Shown here piece by piece: positions 17,842 through 28,030 of a stretch of 64,000 nt of DNA. Numbering within the stretch: the first letter of the stretch is position 1; every line of letters begins with the position of its first letter. Made by a program: the position numbers and the translations under genes. The stretch spans positions 62,001 through 126,000 of the forward strand of contig JAHJZX010000017.1 in the NCBI GenBank assembly GCA_018826295.1. Reading direction: 5' to 3'. The notes below the pieces were generated by a model. The model was not told where the DNA came from. It made no database searches and saw only the letters and a program-made list of their open reading frames with translations. The stretch comes from Gammaproteobacteria bacterium. GTDB lineage: Bacteria > Pseudomonadota > Gammaproteobacteria > Enterobacterales > Alteromonadaceae.

Positions 17842-18990
17842 TTAATCGAGGATGATATGTGGCACAAAGCGTGAGCTGTCTTTGGTGATCAGGCTATTAT
17901 CTTCGCGTATGCAAATACCCGCTGCACTGTCACCAACCAGCCAACTACCAATCAGGCTATAGTTATCGCCAAATTTGGGTAGTGGCGCTAATTGCTGGCG
18001 GATATAACCACTGTCGTTATAAGGGCCATCTTGCTTTAACAACTGACCGTCAGCGGTAAGCAGCTCAATGTTGGCACCTTCGCGCGAGAATATCGGTTTG
18101 CGAAGCCAGCCGGGCTGCAGAGGGCTGCTATCATCAAAAAAAGCCGGCAATAAGTTAGGGTGGCCCTGATGTTTTTGCCATAGCAACGGCAAAATGCCTT
18201 TGTTTGACAGCAGGCATTTCCACAATGGCTCGATAAACTGGGTCTGGCTGCTGAGAATAGTGCTGGCGAAGTCCTCCTGCAGCATAAATTCCCACGGATA
18301 CAGTTTAAATAAGCCCTGAATGGGAAAGCCGTCTAAATCGACCAGCTGGCCGTCAATGTCGCCCAGTTGTTCCAATTGAATATAACGGCAGTTCAAGCCG
18401 GCCTGCAGCGCTATATCCATCAGGTAATCTACAGTGCCTTTGTCTTCGATGCTCTCTGTTACGCTGGCAAAATAGAAAGGCTGAGGCAGATTAAGCTCGC
18501 TAAAGGCTTGCTGCAGTTTATCCTGTAAAGAATTAAACTGGTCGGCACCTTGCGGCAATTCACCACGCATCAGTTGATCTTCCAACCAGACCCACTGGAA
18601 AAAGCCGGTTTCGTACAAGGATGTCGGGGTGTCGTAATTCAGCTCCAGCAGTTTAGCCGGGCCGTTACCGTTATAACTAAAATCCATCCTGCCGTACAAA
18701 TGGGGCTGCTGGCCGCGCCAACTATCACGTACCGCGTCCCAAAATTGTGGCGGTATGGCCAGTTGCTGTAATTTTTGCTCGTCGTCGACGATATCAGCTA
18801 CCAGATCCAGCGCCATCTGATGCAACTGTTCGGTCGGGTCTTCCAGATCCTGCTCTATTTGCTGCAGGCTAAACTGATAATAGGCGCTTTCATCCCAATA
18901 GGGTTCGCCGTCAAAGGTATGAAAGTTAAAGCCAACGCTTTCGGCAAAAGCTTTCCAACCGGGACGTGGCTTACTGTTGATGCGTTTCAT
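17842..18990 (-). CDS. Glutathionylspermidine synthase-like ATP-grasp protein (YgiC/YjfC family)
   Basis: A 382-residue cytoplasmic ATP-grasp enzyme similar to the synthetase half of glutathionylspermidine synthetase/amidase, as in E. coli YgiC and YjfC. Family segments are GRMDFSYNGNGPAKLLELNYDTPTS split over residues about 99-122, then ETGFFQWVW, a central KLYPWEFML near 230, and the end block REGANIELL, GSWLVGDSAAGICIREDNSLIT. E. coli YgiC/YjfC lack proven glutathionylspermidine activity, so the ligated substrates are unknown. It is the last gene of a three-gene run (DUF350 - YgiB-like - YgiC-like), six bases after the YgiB-like stop. Confidence 0.88.
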   Translation of the reverse strand: MKRINSKPRPGWKAFAESVGFNFHTFDGEPYWDESAYYQFSLQQIEQDLEDPTEQLHQMALDLVADIVDDEQKLQQLAIPPQFWDAVRDSWRGQQPHLYGRMDFSYNGNGPAKLLELNYDTPTSLYETGFFQWVWLEDQLMRGELPQGADQFNSLQDKLQQAFSELNLPQPFYFASVTESIEDKGTVDYLMDIALQAGLNCRYIQLEQLGDIDGQLVDLDGFPIQGLFKLYPWEFMLQEDFASTILSSQTQFIEPLWKCLLSNKGILPLLWQKHQGHPNLLPAFFDDSSPLQPGWLRKPIFSREGANIELLTADGQLLKQDGPYNDSGYIRQQLAPLPKFGDNYSLIGSWLVGDSAAGICIREDNSLITKDSSRFVPHIILD

Positions 18991-18996
18991 TTGTGC

Positions 18997-19626
18997 TTAA
19001 CCACCATAGCTGCCGGTACTGCGCTGCGCCGCCTGGGCACCAAAACCGCCGCGCCGCGCCATAGTTGCCGGTTTGGGTTGTACGGCAGAAGGACGGATAC
19101 TGGCCGGGCCGGGCTGAGAGGCTACGGCAGTGTTCGTTGCGGTACGGAAAGTGTTGCGATCATCACGCGATTTATACAGCGGCTGGTTTGCTACCGGGCT
19201 ACGGTTAGTGTTGGCAGTTTGCTGTTGTGGCGCGCCGGCCATACCACCGCGATTCAGCATCTGGCCGGCCATAAAGCCCATCATCATCGGCATAAAAAAG
19301 CCGCTACTTTGCTGGCTTTGCTGCGCTGCGGGTTCAGTGCTATTGGCGGCTAAAACCGGTGCATTTTCACATTGGCCGGCGCCAAAGTCGGTTTCACATT
19401 CCTGTTTGCTGGCATAGCGTGGCGCTACCTGCGGGTGCAAGGCTTTCGCCTCGGCAAAGGCTGCTTTACATTCAGCCGGTGGGTTGTAATAGGCCGCGCA
19501 CTCGTCAGGGGTATTAAATACCTGAACGTCAACCGGCTTTTCGCCACAGCCAGCCAATACCAGCCCTGCTGCCGGTACCATCATAATTAAACGGGCAGTT
19601 TTACTGCGTTTAAACTGTTTGTTCAT
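18997..19626 (-). CDS. YgiB-family lipoprotein (DUF1190)
   Basis: A 209-residue lipoprotein: basic start MNKQFKRSKTAR, hydrophobic stretch, and lipobox LAGC (Cys26). Cysteine-containing segments DECAAYYNPPAECKAAF and KQECETDFGAGQC (residues about 37-86) are the DUF1190 signature. Then come a Gly/Met/Gln-rich low-complexity region (FFMPMMMGFMAGQMLNRGG) and a Ser/Ala/Pro/Gly-rich tail. The envelope location and pairing with an ATP-grasp enzyme are conserved in E. coli (ygiBC, yjfMC); the function is unknown. It lies ten bases downstream of the DUF350 gene. Confidence 0.87.
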   Translation of the reverse strand: MNKQFKRSKTARLIMMVPAAGLVLAGCGEKPVDVQVFNTPDECAAYYNPPAECKAAFAEAKALHPQVAPRYASKQECETDFGAGQCENAPVLAANSTEPAAQQSQQSSGFFMPMMMGFMAGQMLNRGGMAGAPQQQTANTNRSPVANQPLYKSRDDRNTFRTATNTAVASQPGPASIRPSAVQPKPATMARRGGFGAQAAQRSTGSYGG

Positions 19627-19636
19627 GTTGTACTCC

Positions 19637-20050
19637 TTAGTAGCTCATGCAGGCGGCATTTAACATACCCACTGTCACTGAACAAGCCGCAGAGAAAATA
19701 CCAGCGGCTAACTCGCCCTGGCTAATACGTTGTGGCAGCTGTTTTAGTGCGGCGCTACTGATTATAAACGTCAGCACCTGCACCACTAACGCCACGCCAC
19801 CCCAGATAGCGCAGTCTAATAACGACATTGAATGGGTAATGGCACTGGCCAAAGGCCAGGCAAAGCCAATAATAGCGCCAGCAAATGCAATAGCCGCCGC
19901 CGGATTATTGCTACGAATAAGGCCAAACTCGTCATGCGGCGTAACCCAGGTGTATAAACGGATAAATAGCAGCAACAACACAACTGCCAGCACAAAATAA
20001 GCGCCGAAGGCCGGTAAGCCCGCGAGTGAAGATAAGGCGGTATCTAGCAT
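19637..20050 (-). CDS. DUF350 inner-membrane protein (YjfL family)
   Basis: A 137-residue integral membrane protein with four hydrophobic segments: about 14-33 (GAYFVLAVVLLLLFIRLY), 50-70 (AAAIAFAGAIIGFAWPLA), 80-102 and 115-133. The NPAAAIAFAGAIIGF block is characteristic of the DUF350/UPF0719 family. It is the first gene of the trio with the YgiB-like lipoprotein and YgiC-like ATP-grasp enzyme, as in the E. coli yjfL-yjfM-yjfC order, so the three probably form one envelope-linked function that remains undefined. Confidence 0.85.
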   Translation of the reverse strand: MLDTALSSLAGLPAFGAYFVLAVVLLLLFIRLYTWVTPHDEFGLIRSNNPAAAIAFAGAIIGFAWPLASAITHSMSLLDCAIWGGVALVVQVLTFIISSAALKQLPQRISQGELAAGIFSAACSVTVGMLNAACMSY

Positions 20051-20267
20051 GAAATATCCTGTAGTTAATTGGTCTGGCGCTGATCCTGCGTAAAAACACT
20101 CACTAGTTCAAGTTAAATCGACCTGTGCTGCATGGTTATTTATCGCAGATTGCCCTGCGCTTAACGGCTAAGTGCTGGACAGCGGTGATCCACGCCCTAC
20201 ACTGGCAAAGTATTGCAATAAACCTTAGTACCTATAATAAGATGTTTTACCCAACCAGGAACCCAAG

Positions 20268-22337
20268 ATGAAAAAACTTACTACAGTGGCGCTTAGTATT
20301 GCACTGGCACTGACTGCGACAGCAAGCAACGCCGGTACTGCCGACAGTGCCACCGCGCAAACTGCTGCCGTTGCCAGCCAGAGCCGTTTAAGCTCGGGCA
20401 TTACACTGGCCAATATGGATAGCAGTGTGGCACCGCAACAGGATTTTTTCCGTTACGTAAACGGCAATTGGCTCGACAGCACTGAAATTCCGGCGGATAA
20501 AGCCCGCTGGGGTAGCTTTGATGAATTGCGTGAGAACGCCGAAAAACAAGTGCTGGCGATAGTGCAGCAGCTGGCAAGCCAGCAACATGCTAAAGGCTCA
20601 GAAGGGCAGAAAATTGCCGACTTATACCAATCTTTTCTGGATGAAGAGCTGGCTGAAGTGCTGGGTTTAAATCCATTGCGGGGTGAGCTGGCCGCAATTG
20701 AAAACCTGAAAAGCCATGCGGATTTAACCACTCTGTGGGGTAACTGGCAGCGGTATCGTATTGGCACGCCGGTAGCGGTATATGTCGGCCAGGATCAGAA
20801 ACAGTCGGATCAGTATATTACCGGTGGTTCTCAAGCTGGCTTGGGTTTACCCGACAGAGATTACTACTTAAAAGACGACGCCCGTTCAATTGAGTTGCTG
20901 CAGAAGTACCAGGCCTTTATTGCCCAGCTGTGGACCTTAGCTGGTTTTGATAATGCGCAGCAGGTTGCGGCTGATATTGTCGCTCTGGAAAAACAGCTTG
21001 CTGGTGCGCAATGGAGCCGGGTGCAAAACCGGGACCGTAATGCCACCTACAACAAACTCAGTGTGACAGAGCTCAGCCAGCTGGCGCCGGGTTTTAACTG
21101 GCAAGCTTTTTTAACCGCTGCCAATCTGGGCGATATCAATGAACTGGTGGTGCGTCAGCCGACGTACTTTACTGCCTTTGCCAAGCTGCAGGCCAATACG
21201 CCGGTTAAACAATGGCAGCAATATCTTAAGTTTCATTTGCTGCGCAGCAATGCCAACAATCTGAGTAAAGCCTTTGTTGATGCCAGCTTCGATTTTTACG
21301 GCAAAACACTAAATGGCTTGCAAGAACAGCGCAGCCGCGAAAAACGCGCCGTTAGCCTGGTTGATAATAACCTCGGCTTTATGGTGGGCAAAAAGTATGT
21401 CGAACAGTACTTTAAGCCAGAAGCCAAAGCGCGGATGGACCAGATGATTGAAAATCTGCGTGCAGCGTTTCGTCAGTCGATAGACGAGCTGGAATGGATG
21501 AGCCCGGTAACGAAAAAGCAAGCGCAAATTAAGCTGGCAAAATTTAATACCAAAATTGGTTATCCGGATAAATGGCGTGATTACAGCTGCGTAGAGATTA
21601 ATGCCGCCGATTTAGTTGGCAACCTGCGCCGTAGCGCCGAGTGTGAATACCAGCGCAGCATCAATCGTTTAGGTAAGCCTGTTGATCGCACTGAGTGGGG
21701 CATGACACCGCAAACGGTTAATGCCTATTACAGCTCCACCATGAACGAAATAGTGTTTCCGGCCGCTATTTTACAGCCACCTTTCTTTAATGTGGATGCC
21801 GACGACGCAGTGAACTACGGCGCTATAGGCGGCGTTATCGGGCATGAATTTACTCACGGTTTTGACGATCAGGGCCGTCGCTCTGATGGCGACGGTAACC
21901 TGCGCGACTGGTGGACTGAGCAAGATGCGGCGCAATTCCAGCAACGTGCCCAGTTAATGGTTGATCAATACAGTGCTTTTAATCCGATAGATGACTTACA
22001 CCTGCAGGGCGCGCTGGGCCTGGGTGAGAATATCGCCGACTTAGGCGGTTTAACCGTGTCGTACAAGGCCTATCAAAACTCATTGCAAGGCCAAAGCGGC
22101 GCGGTTATTGACGGCTTTACCCCAGAGCAGCGGTTCTTTATGGGCTGGAGCCAGGTATGGCGGATAAAATTCCGCGACGAAGCACTGCGCCAACAAGTGA
22201 TAACCGGGCCGCACTCTCCGGGCATGTATCGCGTGCTGGGCACATTGTCGAATATGCCGCAGTTCTATCAGGCTTATGATGTAAAGCCGGGTGATGGTAT
22301 GTACCGTGAAGAAAAAGTACGGGTGAAGATCTGGTAA
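20268..22337 (+). CDS. M13-family zinc endopeptidase (neprilysin/PepO type)
   Basis: A 689-residue exported zinc metallopeptidase that cleaves small peptides. Signal peptide about 1-22 (ends ASNAG). The N-terminal peptidase M13 domain starts with QDFFRYVNGNWLD. The catalytic domain has NAYYSSTMNEIVFPAAILQPP split near residues 485-505, the zinc motif HEFTH within GVIGHEFTHGFDDQG near residue 525, and the third ligand in GENIADLGG near 587. The C-terminus ends in KVRVKIW, similar to the family CxxW-type end but without the cysteine. Length is normal. Monocistronic: divergent from the DUF350 gene and followed by a clear terminator. Confidence 0.95.
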   Translation: MKKLTTVALSIALALTATASNAGTADSATAQTAAVASQSRLSSGITLANMDSSVAPQQDFFRYVNGNWLDSTEIPADKARWGSFDELRENAEKQVLAIVQQLASQQHAKGSEGQKIADLYQSFLDEELAEVLGLNPLRGELAAIENLKSHADLTTLWGNWQRYRIGTPVAVYVGQDQKQSDQYITGGSQAGLGLPDRDYYLKDDARSIELLQKYQAFIAQLWTLAGFDNAQQVAADIVALEKQLAGAQWSRVQNRDRNATYNKLSVTELSQLAPGFNWQAFLTAANLGDINELVVRQPTYFTAFAKLQANTPVKQWQQYLKFHLLRSNANNLSKAFVDASFDFYGKTLNGLQEQRSREKRAVSLVDNNLGFMVGKKYVEQYFKPEAKARMDQMIENLRAAFRQSIDELEWMSPVTKKQAQIKLAKFNTKIGYPDKWRDYSCVEINAADLVGNLRRSAECEYQRSINRLGKPVDRTEWGMTPQTVNAYYSSTMNEIVFPAAILQPPFFNVDADDAVNYGAIGGVIGHEFTHGFDDQGRRSDGDGNLRDWWTEQDAAQFQQRAQLMVDQYSAFNPIDDLHLQGALGLGENIADLGGLTVSYKAYQNSLQGQSGAVIDGFTPEQRFFMGWSQVWRIKFRDEALRQQVITGPHSPGMYRVLGTLSNMPQFYQAYDVKPGDGMYREEKVRVKIW

Positions 22338-22354
22338 TAGCCTGAAACTTAATG

Positions 22355-22382
22355 AAAAACAGGGGCTTAAGTCCCTGTTTTT
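22355..22382. terminator. Bidirectional terminator between the M13 peptidase gene and ubiK
   Basis: AAAAACAGGG and CCCTGTTTTT form a ten-pair stem around an eight-base loop, with A and T runs on both sides. It can end both convergent genes. Confidence 0.85.
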
Positions 22383-22408
22383 ACATTAATTGGTGCCAGG
22401 TAACGGGC

Positions 22409-22696
22409 TTATTGCTGATCTGACGACGGTAAGTTCTGCGGGTCAAATTGCTCGGTTTTTTCGGCCAGCAGCGCCGTTAGTTGCTGCTCAAGCTTGTCGA
22501 CTTTTTCACGGGTACGCAGCAGGACGTTGCGTTGCACATCAAACTCTTCACGACTTACAAAATCCAGATCAGCAAGTTTATGCTGCAACACCTGTTTTAC
22601 TTTGGCTTCAATATCATCGGCGAACTGACGCACCTGCGGCGGTATGGCATTACCAATTTGTTTGGCAATATCTTCAATTTTCTTCGGGTCGATCAT
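22409..22696 (-). CDS. ubiK: Ubiquinone biosynthesis accessory factor UbiK
   Basis: A 95-residue protein of the UbiK/YqiC (BMFP) family, which helps the Ubi complex make ubiquinone under aerobic conditions by binding UbiJ and membranes. Visible are the N-terminal amphipathic segment MIDPKKIEDIAKQIGNAIPP, the middle DIEAKVKQVLQHKLADLDFVSREEFDV, and a C-terminal coiled coil (LLRTREKVDKLEQQLTALLAE). Length is typical. It stands alone, divergent from rep. Confidence 0.9.
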   Translation of the reverse strand: MIDPKKIEDIAKQIGNAIPPQVRQFADDIEAKVKQVLQHKLADLDFVSREEFDVQRNVLLRTREKVDKLEQQLTALLAEKTEQFDPQNLPSSDQQ

Positions 22697-22836
22697 GCTA
22701 TGCTCCTGTGTTGCATCAGGCGGTTAGAGGCAGTGGCCAGAAAACCTTGGCTATTCTACGGCGAAAAGTATGCTTAGCGAATGAAATTTGTCAGCAATTT
22801 TCGTTACAATGCCGGCCTTGCAAAAAGGGTATGTGA

Positions 22837-24852
22837 ATGAAGCTGAATCCGCAACAAAATGCTGCCGTTAAATTTATCAGTGGGCCATGTCTGGTGTTGG
22901 CCGGCGCAGGCAGTGGCAAAACCCGGGTGATTATCAACAAAATTGCTTACCTTATTCAGCAATGTGAGATGCCGGCCCGGCATATTGCCGCGGTCACTTT
23001 TACCAATAAAGCCGCGCGTGAAATGCGCGAACGTATAAACCAGCAATTACCTAAAACGGCCAGCCGCGGTCTGACTATTTCAACCTTCCATACGTTGGGG
23101 TTGGAGATCCTGAAAAAAGAACACCGCCATATTGGCTATAAAGCCAACTTTACCCTGTTTGATGATCAAGACAGCATGGCGTTGCTAAAAGAGCTGACAG
23201 AACAGGATTTACAAGGTGATAAAGATTTACTGCGAGCGTTGCAAAGCCGGATCAGCCATTGGAAGAACGAGCTGACGCTACCAGCCAAAGCGTTAGCTGA
23301 AGCTAAAGATGCCCAAAATATTAGCTTTGCCAGCTATTATCAGCGTTATACCGAGCAACTAACTGCCTGCAATGCGTTAGATTTTGATGATTTGATTTTA
23401 CTGCCAACCCTGCTATTTGCCCACAATGTGGACGTGCGGCAAAAGTGGCAGCAGAAAATTCAGTATTTATTGGTAGACGAATATCAGGACACCAACACCA
23501 GCCAGTATCAGCTGGTGAAATGGCTGGTAGGTGAGCGGCAACGTTTCACGGTGGTGGGGGATGATGATCAGTCTATTTACTCCTGGCGTGGTGCCAGGCC
23601 GCAAAATCTGGCGTTATTAAAAACCGATTTCCCACAGCTTAATGTGATCAAGCTGGAGCAGAACTACCGCTCTGCCGAGCGGATCCTCAAAGCGGCAAAC
23701 ATTTTAATTGCCAACAATCCGCACGAGTTTGATAAGCAATTGTTCAGTGAAAATGGCTATGGCGTGCCGCTAAAGGTGATCCCGTGCAAGCATGAAGAAG
23801 ATGAAGCCGAAAAGGTCGTAGCAGAGATTATTTCTCACCGCTTTATTAATCGCAGTCAGTACCGCGATTATGCTTTGTTGTACCGCGGTAATCATCAATC
23901 GCGGGTATTCGAAAAAGCGCTGATGACTAACCGGATCCCTTATAAGATTTCAGGAGGCACGTCGTTTTTCTCCCGCACAGAAATTAAAGACGTGATGGCT
24001 TACCTGCGACTGGTGGTAAATCAGGATGATGATAATGCACTACTGCGGGTAATTAATGTGCCGCGCCGCGAAATAGGCGCGGCCACCTTGCAGCAGATTG
24101 GTAACCTGGCCAAAGATAAGCACATCAGTTTGTTTGAAGCCTGTTGTGACAGTGAGTTGTCAATGCACCTGTCTGCCCGCGCGCACGGCGCTGTAAAGCA
24201 GTTTGCCGATTGGATAGTGGCAATTGCCGACAATGTGCAACGGGCAGAACCTGCTGAAGCTATCAGAGATTTAATCCGCCAGAGCCATTACGAGGCCTGG
24301 TTGTTTGAAACCAGCAGCAGTGCCAAAGCAGCCGAAATGGCACTGAAAAACGTCAATGAGCTGTATCGCTGGATCAATGAAATGTTGCAGGGTAAAGATG
24401 ACGCGCCGGCAATGACGCTGTCTGAGGTTGTTACCAAACTTACGCTACGCGATATGATGGAGCGGCAGGAGCAGGAAGATAACGCCGATCAGGTGCAATT
24501 ACTAACCTTGCATGCTTCCAAGGGCTTGGAGTTCCCTTATGTATTTATGGTTGGCATGGAAGAGGGCATTTTGCCGCATCAAAGCAGCATAGATGAAGAT
24601 AACGTCGAAGAAGAACGGCGTTTAGCCTATGTTGGCATTACCCGGGCACAGCGGGAACTGTTTTTTACCTATGCCAGAGAGCGACGCCAGTTTGGCGAAG
24701 TTATCCGGCCGGAACCCAGCCGGTTTTTACATGAATTGCCGCAGGATGATCTGGAATGGCAAAGCGCTGTAGTGGTTAAAACGGCCGAGCAACGCCAACA
24801 AAGCGGACAAGCGCATATAGAACGTTTACGCCAGTTGCTTAAAAACAAGTGA
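22837..24852 (+). CDS. rep: ATP-dependent DNA helicase Rep
   Basis: A superfamily 1 3'-5' helicase that removes protein roadblocks in front of the replication fork and restarts stalled forks. Motifs in order: Q motif NPQQNAAV, Walker A AGAGSGKT (residues about 22-29), AVTFTNKAA, Walker [28 protein letters not shown] near 280, [21 protein letters not shown] split near 560-580, and [12 protein letters not shown]. The 671-residue length equals E. coli Rep (673). The [19 protein letters not shown] stretch is Rep-like rather than UvrD-like. The last 27 bases overlap the convergent GAF-GGDEF gene. Confidence 0.95.
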   Translation: MKLNPQQNAAVKFISGPCLVLAGAGSGKTRVIINKIAYLIQQCEMPARHIAAVTFTNKAAREMRERINQQLPKTASRGLTISTFHTLGLEILKKEHRHIGYKANFTLFDDQDSMALLKELTEQDLQGDKDLLRALQSRISHWKNELTLPAKALAEAKDAQNISFASYYQRYTEQLTACNALDFDDLILLPTLLFAHNVDVRQKWQQKIQYLLVDEYQDTNTSQYQLVKWLVGERQRFTVVGDDDQSIYSWRGARPQNLALLKTDFPQLNVIKLEQNYRSAERILKAANILIANNPHEFDKQLFSENGYGVPLKVIPCKHEEDEAEKVVAEIISHRFINRSQYRDYALLYRGNHQSRVFEKALMTNRIPYKISGGTSFFSRTEIKDVMAYLRLVVNQDDDNALLRVINVPRREIGAATLQQIGNLAKDKHISLFEACCDSELSMHLSARAHGAVKQFADWIVAIADNVQRAEPAEAIRDLIRQSHYEAWLFETSSSAKAAEMALKNVNELYRWINEMLQGKDDAPAMTLSEVVTKLTLRDMMERQEQEDNADQVQLLTLHASKGLEFPYVFMVGMEEGILPHQSSIDEDNVEEERRLAYVGITRAQRELFFTYARERRQFGEVIRPEPSRFLHELPQDDLEWQSAVVVKTAEQRQQSGQAHIERLRQLLKNK

Positions 24853-27432
24853 TGGCGTTTTTGCCAATTGTTCGGCCGAGATTAGCTCGGCAACATATTT
24901 GCCTTGCATAAAACAGCAGCCTTCAGCTAACAGCAGGTTAAGCAGCTCCGGGCTGTCTACACCATCAGCCAACAGTCGGAATTTATAATGCAATGCCAGC
25001 GTTTGCAGCATCTGTAACAGTTGGCGCCGCTGCTCATTGCGCACCAACTGGCGGCAAAATGCCGGTGCCAGCTTAACAAAATCAAATAACTGCTGTATTA
25101 GCAAGCCCATTGGCGCTGTCTCGGCGGCAAACTGGTGGATCGCCAGACGTAAATCCTGTTTGCGTAAATACTGTAATGGCTGGCTAATGTCATTGCCGGC
25201 TTGCAGCAATTCCCGTTCGGTAAACGCCAGGCACAGACGATGTTTTTGTGTAACGGTCTGTACCTGTTGTTTTAGCCAGTCAAATAATTCCGGCTGCAAT
25301 AAGTGGCCGGTACTCAGGCGGACGGTCATCAGGCCGCTGCAATCATCACTGCGGTTCAGCTGTTGACAGGCCTGTTGCAAAATAAGCTGTTCAATTTTCG
25401 GTATCAGGCCGGCATCAGCGGCATACTGGCTAAAATCGTGCTGGGGGCCAAACTGAGGATGTTGCCATTGGGTATGCACTTCGTATCCAAGCAGGCTTCT
25501 GGCCTGGCCGCACAGTACCGGTTCAAAAATAGCGTTAAACTGTTGTTGCTCCAGCGCCTGCTGCACAACCTGTTCCATCGTCAGCGCCTGCAGCATGCGC
25601 TCACGCATAGTTTCGTTGAAGATGACAAAGCGGTTGCGGCCCATCGATTTTGCCTGATACATAGCGGCATCAGCATCACGTAGCAGAGCTTCTGCCTGGC
25701 TGTGATGGGCGTTGAAATAAGCGATACCGATACTGGCACCTGACTGAACCTGTTGGCCCTGCAGCAAAAACGGCTGTCTGATGCGTTCAATAATGCGATC
25801 GGCAACCTCTTCCGCATCCTGCTCATGCAGCAAGCTGGTAAGCAGTACTACAAACTCATCTCCGCCAAGCCGGGCAACTAAGTCATGTTCACGCACTGTA
25901 CTTTGCAACCGCTTACTGACTTCAATCAGAAATGCATCACCGATATGGTGGCCCAGGGTATCGTTGATCAGCTTGAAACGATCCAGATCGATAAACAATA
26001 AGGCAATGCTTTGCTGAGGTTGGCGTTTATACAATGCATACTGCTGTTTTAGTTGCTGTAAAAACATTTGCCGGTTGGCCAGGCTGGTGAGGGCATCGTG
26101 GTTAGCTTCGAAAAACAGTTTCTGTTCAGCTTTTTTCCGCTCTTCGACCTGCAGGCGTAAAAACAGATTGGTCTGGCGTAATTCGCGGGTACTTTCAAAT
26201 ACTTTACGCTCAAGTTCTTCCTGATGGCGTTTTTGTTGTTCAGTCGTCAGCTTGCGTTGAATGGCAACAGCGATATGTTGCGACACAAAACGCAATATAT
26301 TCAGTTCATTGTCACCATAGCTGTGGCTCTTGTCGTAGGATTGCAGCGCAATAACACCAATAACCTGCTGATCTATCAGTAAGGGTGCGCCCAACCAACT
26401 GGTAGAATGGCGGCCGGGTTTAGTCGGATCTGCCATTCCCCGTTTTATTTCACCTGCCTCGACCAGCTTAATGGCTTGTTGCTCGTTTATCAGTCGGGCA
26501 TCGGCACAGCGTATGACATATTCGGTGAAGCCGCGGCTTAGCGGGCGCTCGCGGGCTGGTGGCGAATACTGATCCAGATAAAATGGAAAGGTTAACTTAG
26601 CTTTGTCCGGATCCAGTAGTGCGATGTAGCAGTTATCGGCATGCATTAAGCCGGACAATACCTGATGCACCGCTCGGTAAAAACTGTGCATATCACGGCT
26701 GCTGGCAGTGAGTTCTGAAATTCGGTACAGCGCGGCCTGCAGCTGCTCAGCTGAGATGCGTTCTTTAATTTCACGTTGCAGTGACTGGTTTATCACCTCA
26801 AGCTGGCGGGTTCTTTGCCGCACGGTATCTTCGAGTAACTCGCGGCTTTTTACCCGGTCCAATGCCGTTATAGTGTGGCCGCCGATACTATTAAACAGCA
26901 GCAGATCAGTATTGGTGTATAGCTGTTCGGCATTGTAAGACTGTATCGCCATCACACCTATAACACGGTCTCCACGACACAACGGAATACCTAACCAATG
27001 TGCACAGGGTGAACCCTGAGCTTTAATATGGCCATCGGCCACTAGTTTTTCAAACTGGGTAACATCACATAACAGCGGTTTTGCTGTACGAGCAACATAG
27101 CCGGTCAGGCCGCTGGAAAAGGCGCTTGACGGCACATCAGCAATCATTTGCTGATCTTTTTCATCGGAAAAATATTGCGGACTGTATTGCTGGCTATCGC
27201 TGTCATAAAAGACAACGTAGAAATTTTCAGCATGCAAAAACTCAGCGACCATGCTGTGAATAGCCGGATAAAAATCCCGCATATCACTAATGGTACTGGC
27301 CAATTCTGACAATTTTAGTAAGGCACCCTGACTAATATATGCCTGCTGATAACGCTGCGCTAATAATGTCAAACGGCGCATCTTTATCTGGGCTTGTCTG
27401 AGCTGCTTACCCGGTTCTGTTATTCCCTTCAA
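24826..27432 (-). CDS. GAF-GAF-GGDEF protein with a degenerate EAL domain
   Basis: A cytoplasmic, 868-residue signalling protein. Two GAF domains lie at about 40-195 and 240-390; they share YVVFYDSDS / YIALLDPDK strands and [23 protein letters not shown] / [23 protein letters not shown]-like cores. Coiled-coil stretches follow each. The GGDEF domain (about 440-600) has an intact active site in ARLGGDEF near residue 523 and a canonical RxxD inhibitory site (REHD) five residues before it, so it should make cyclic di-GMP with product feedback. The C-terminal EAL-like domain (about 615-865) has lost its catalytic residues: the EAL motif reads YEVH and the DDFGTGYS motif has become HQFAAETA. The start is TTG 27432, or ATG 27381. 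Confidence 0.88.
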   Translation of the reverse strand: MKGITEPGKQLRQAQIKMRRLTLLAQRYQQAYISQGALLKLSELASTISDMRDFYPAIHSMVAEFLHAENFYVVFYDSDSQQYSPQYFSDEKDQQMIADVPSSAFSSGLTGYVARTAKPLLCDVTQFEKLVADGHIKAQGSPCAHWLGIPLCRGDRVIGVMAIQSYNAEQLYTNTDLLLFNSIGGHTITALDRVKSRELLEDTVRQRTRQLEVINQSLQREIKERISAEQLQAALYRISELTASSRDMHSFYRAVHQVLSGLMHADNCYIALLDPDKAKLTFPFYLDQYSPPARERPLSRGFTEYVIRCADARLINEQQAIKLVEAGEIKRGMADPTKPGRHSTSWLGAPLLIDQQVIGVIALQSYDKSHSYGDNELNILRFVSQHIAVAIQRKLTTEQQKRHQEELERKVFESTRELRQTNLFLRLQVEERKKAEQKLFFEANHDALTSLANRQMFLQQLKQQYALYKRQPQQSIALLFIDLDRFKLINDTLGHHIGDAFLIEVSKRLQSTVREHDLVARLGGDEFVVLLTSLLHEQDAEEVADRIIERIRQPFLLQGQQVQSGASIGIAYFNAHHSQAEALLRDADAAMYQAKSMGRNRFVIFNETMRERMLQALTMEQVVQQALEQQQFNAIFEPVLCGQARSLLGYEVHTQWQHPQFGPQHDFSQYAADAGLIPKIEQLILQQACQQLNRSDDCSGLMTVRLSTGHLLQPELFDWLKQQVQTVTQKHRLCLAFTERELLQAGNDISQPLQYLRKQDLRLAIHQFAAETAPMGLLIQQLFDFVKLAPAFCRQLVRNEQRRQLLQMLQTLALHYKFRLLADGVDSPELLNLLLAEGCCFMQGKYVAELISAEQLAKTPSLVFKQLA

Positions 27433-27588
27433 ACCTGACTCTTATGTTGTTTTTTTTGCCAGCATGGCACAACTTTTTTTCTGATTGCGCTCCATTATGC
27501 ACAAAGTTTAGGCGCAGGGAAGAGTATCATTTGGACAATTTAGCTATAAGCTTAGCGAAAACAGTGTTGATTAGCCCGCTAAATTAAC

Positions 27589-27612
27589 AAAGGCCGCACA
27601 GTGGCGGCCTTT
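27589..27612 (-). terminator. Terminator of the cytochrome c5 gene
   Basis: AAAGGCCGC-cactgt-GCGGCCTTT (minus strand) forms a nine-pair stem that ends in a short T run, 22 bases past the cytochrome stop. Confidence 0.75.
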
Positions 27613-27634
27613 GGCGGATTGGGCAATGTCTAGG

Positions 27635-28030
27635 TTAAACACCATCCGTCATAAATTTAATTGCTGCAGCTATTTCATCGTCGCTGCAATCGGCACAGGT
27701 ACCACGAGCGGGCATATTACGGATACCTTCAATCGCGTGCTTCAGCATGGTATCGAAACCCTGATCAATCCGTGCCTTCCATGCCGCGTCGCCTTTTTTT
27801 GGCGCATCTAATGCGCCCGTGCCGTGGCAGGCGAAGCAGGCGGTTTGATACACTTTCTCGCCACTGCGCGGACCTGAGGCCGCAGCATCAGAGGCGGCAG
27901 CTGCACCGGCAACATACACCTGGCCTATTGGTGCCAGCCGTTTGCTTAAGGCGTCTTTATCGGCATCTGAACTGGCATTAATACCAAAGGTCGCTAACAA
28001 CAAGGCGACAGCGAGTGTATATTTAGTCAT
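27635..28030 (-). CDS. Cytochrome c5-family monohaem protein
   Basis: A 131-residue periplasmic electron carrier. Signal peptide about 1-20 (ends GINAS). Haem is attached at CFACH in the segment YQTACFACHGTGALDAP near residues 69-80. The distal methionine ligand is in IRNMPARG, and the conserved second cysteine pair of cytochrome c5 is in CADCSDDEI near the end. It is expected to shuttle electrons from the quinol side to terminal oxidases or reductases. Monocistronic, opposite to polA. Confidence 0.88.
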   Translation of the reverse strand: MTKYTLAVALLLATFGINASSDADKDALSKRLAPIGQVYVAGAAAASDAAASGPRSGEKVYQTACFACHGTGALDAPKKGDAAWKARIDQGFDTMLKHAIEGIRNMPARGTCADCSDDEIAAAIKFMTDGV

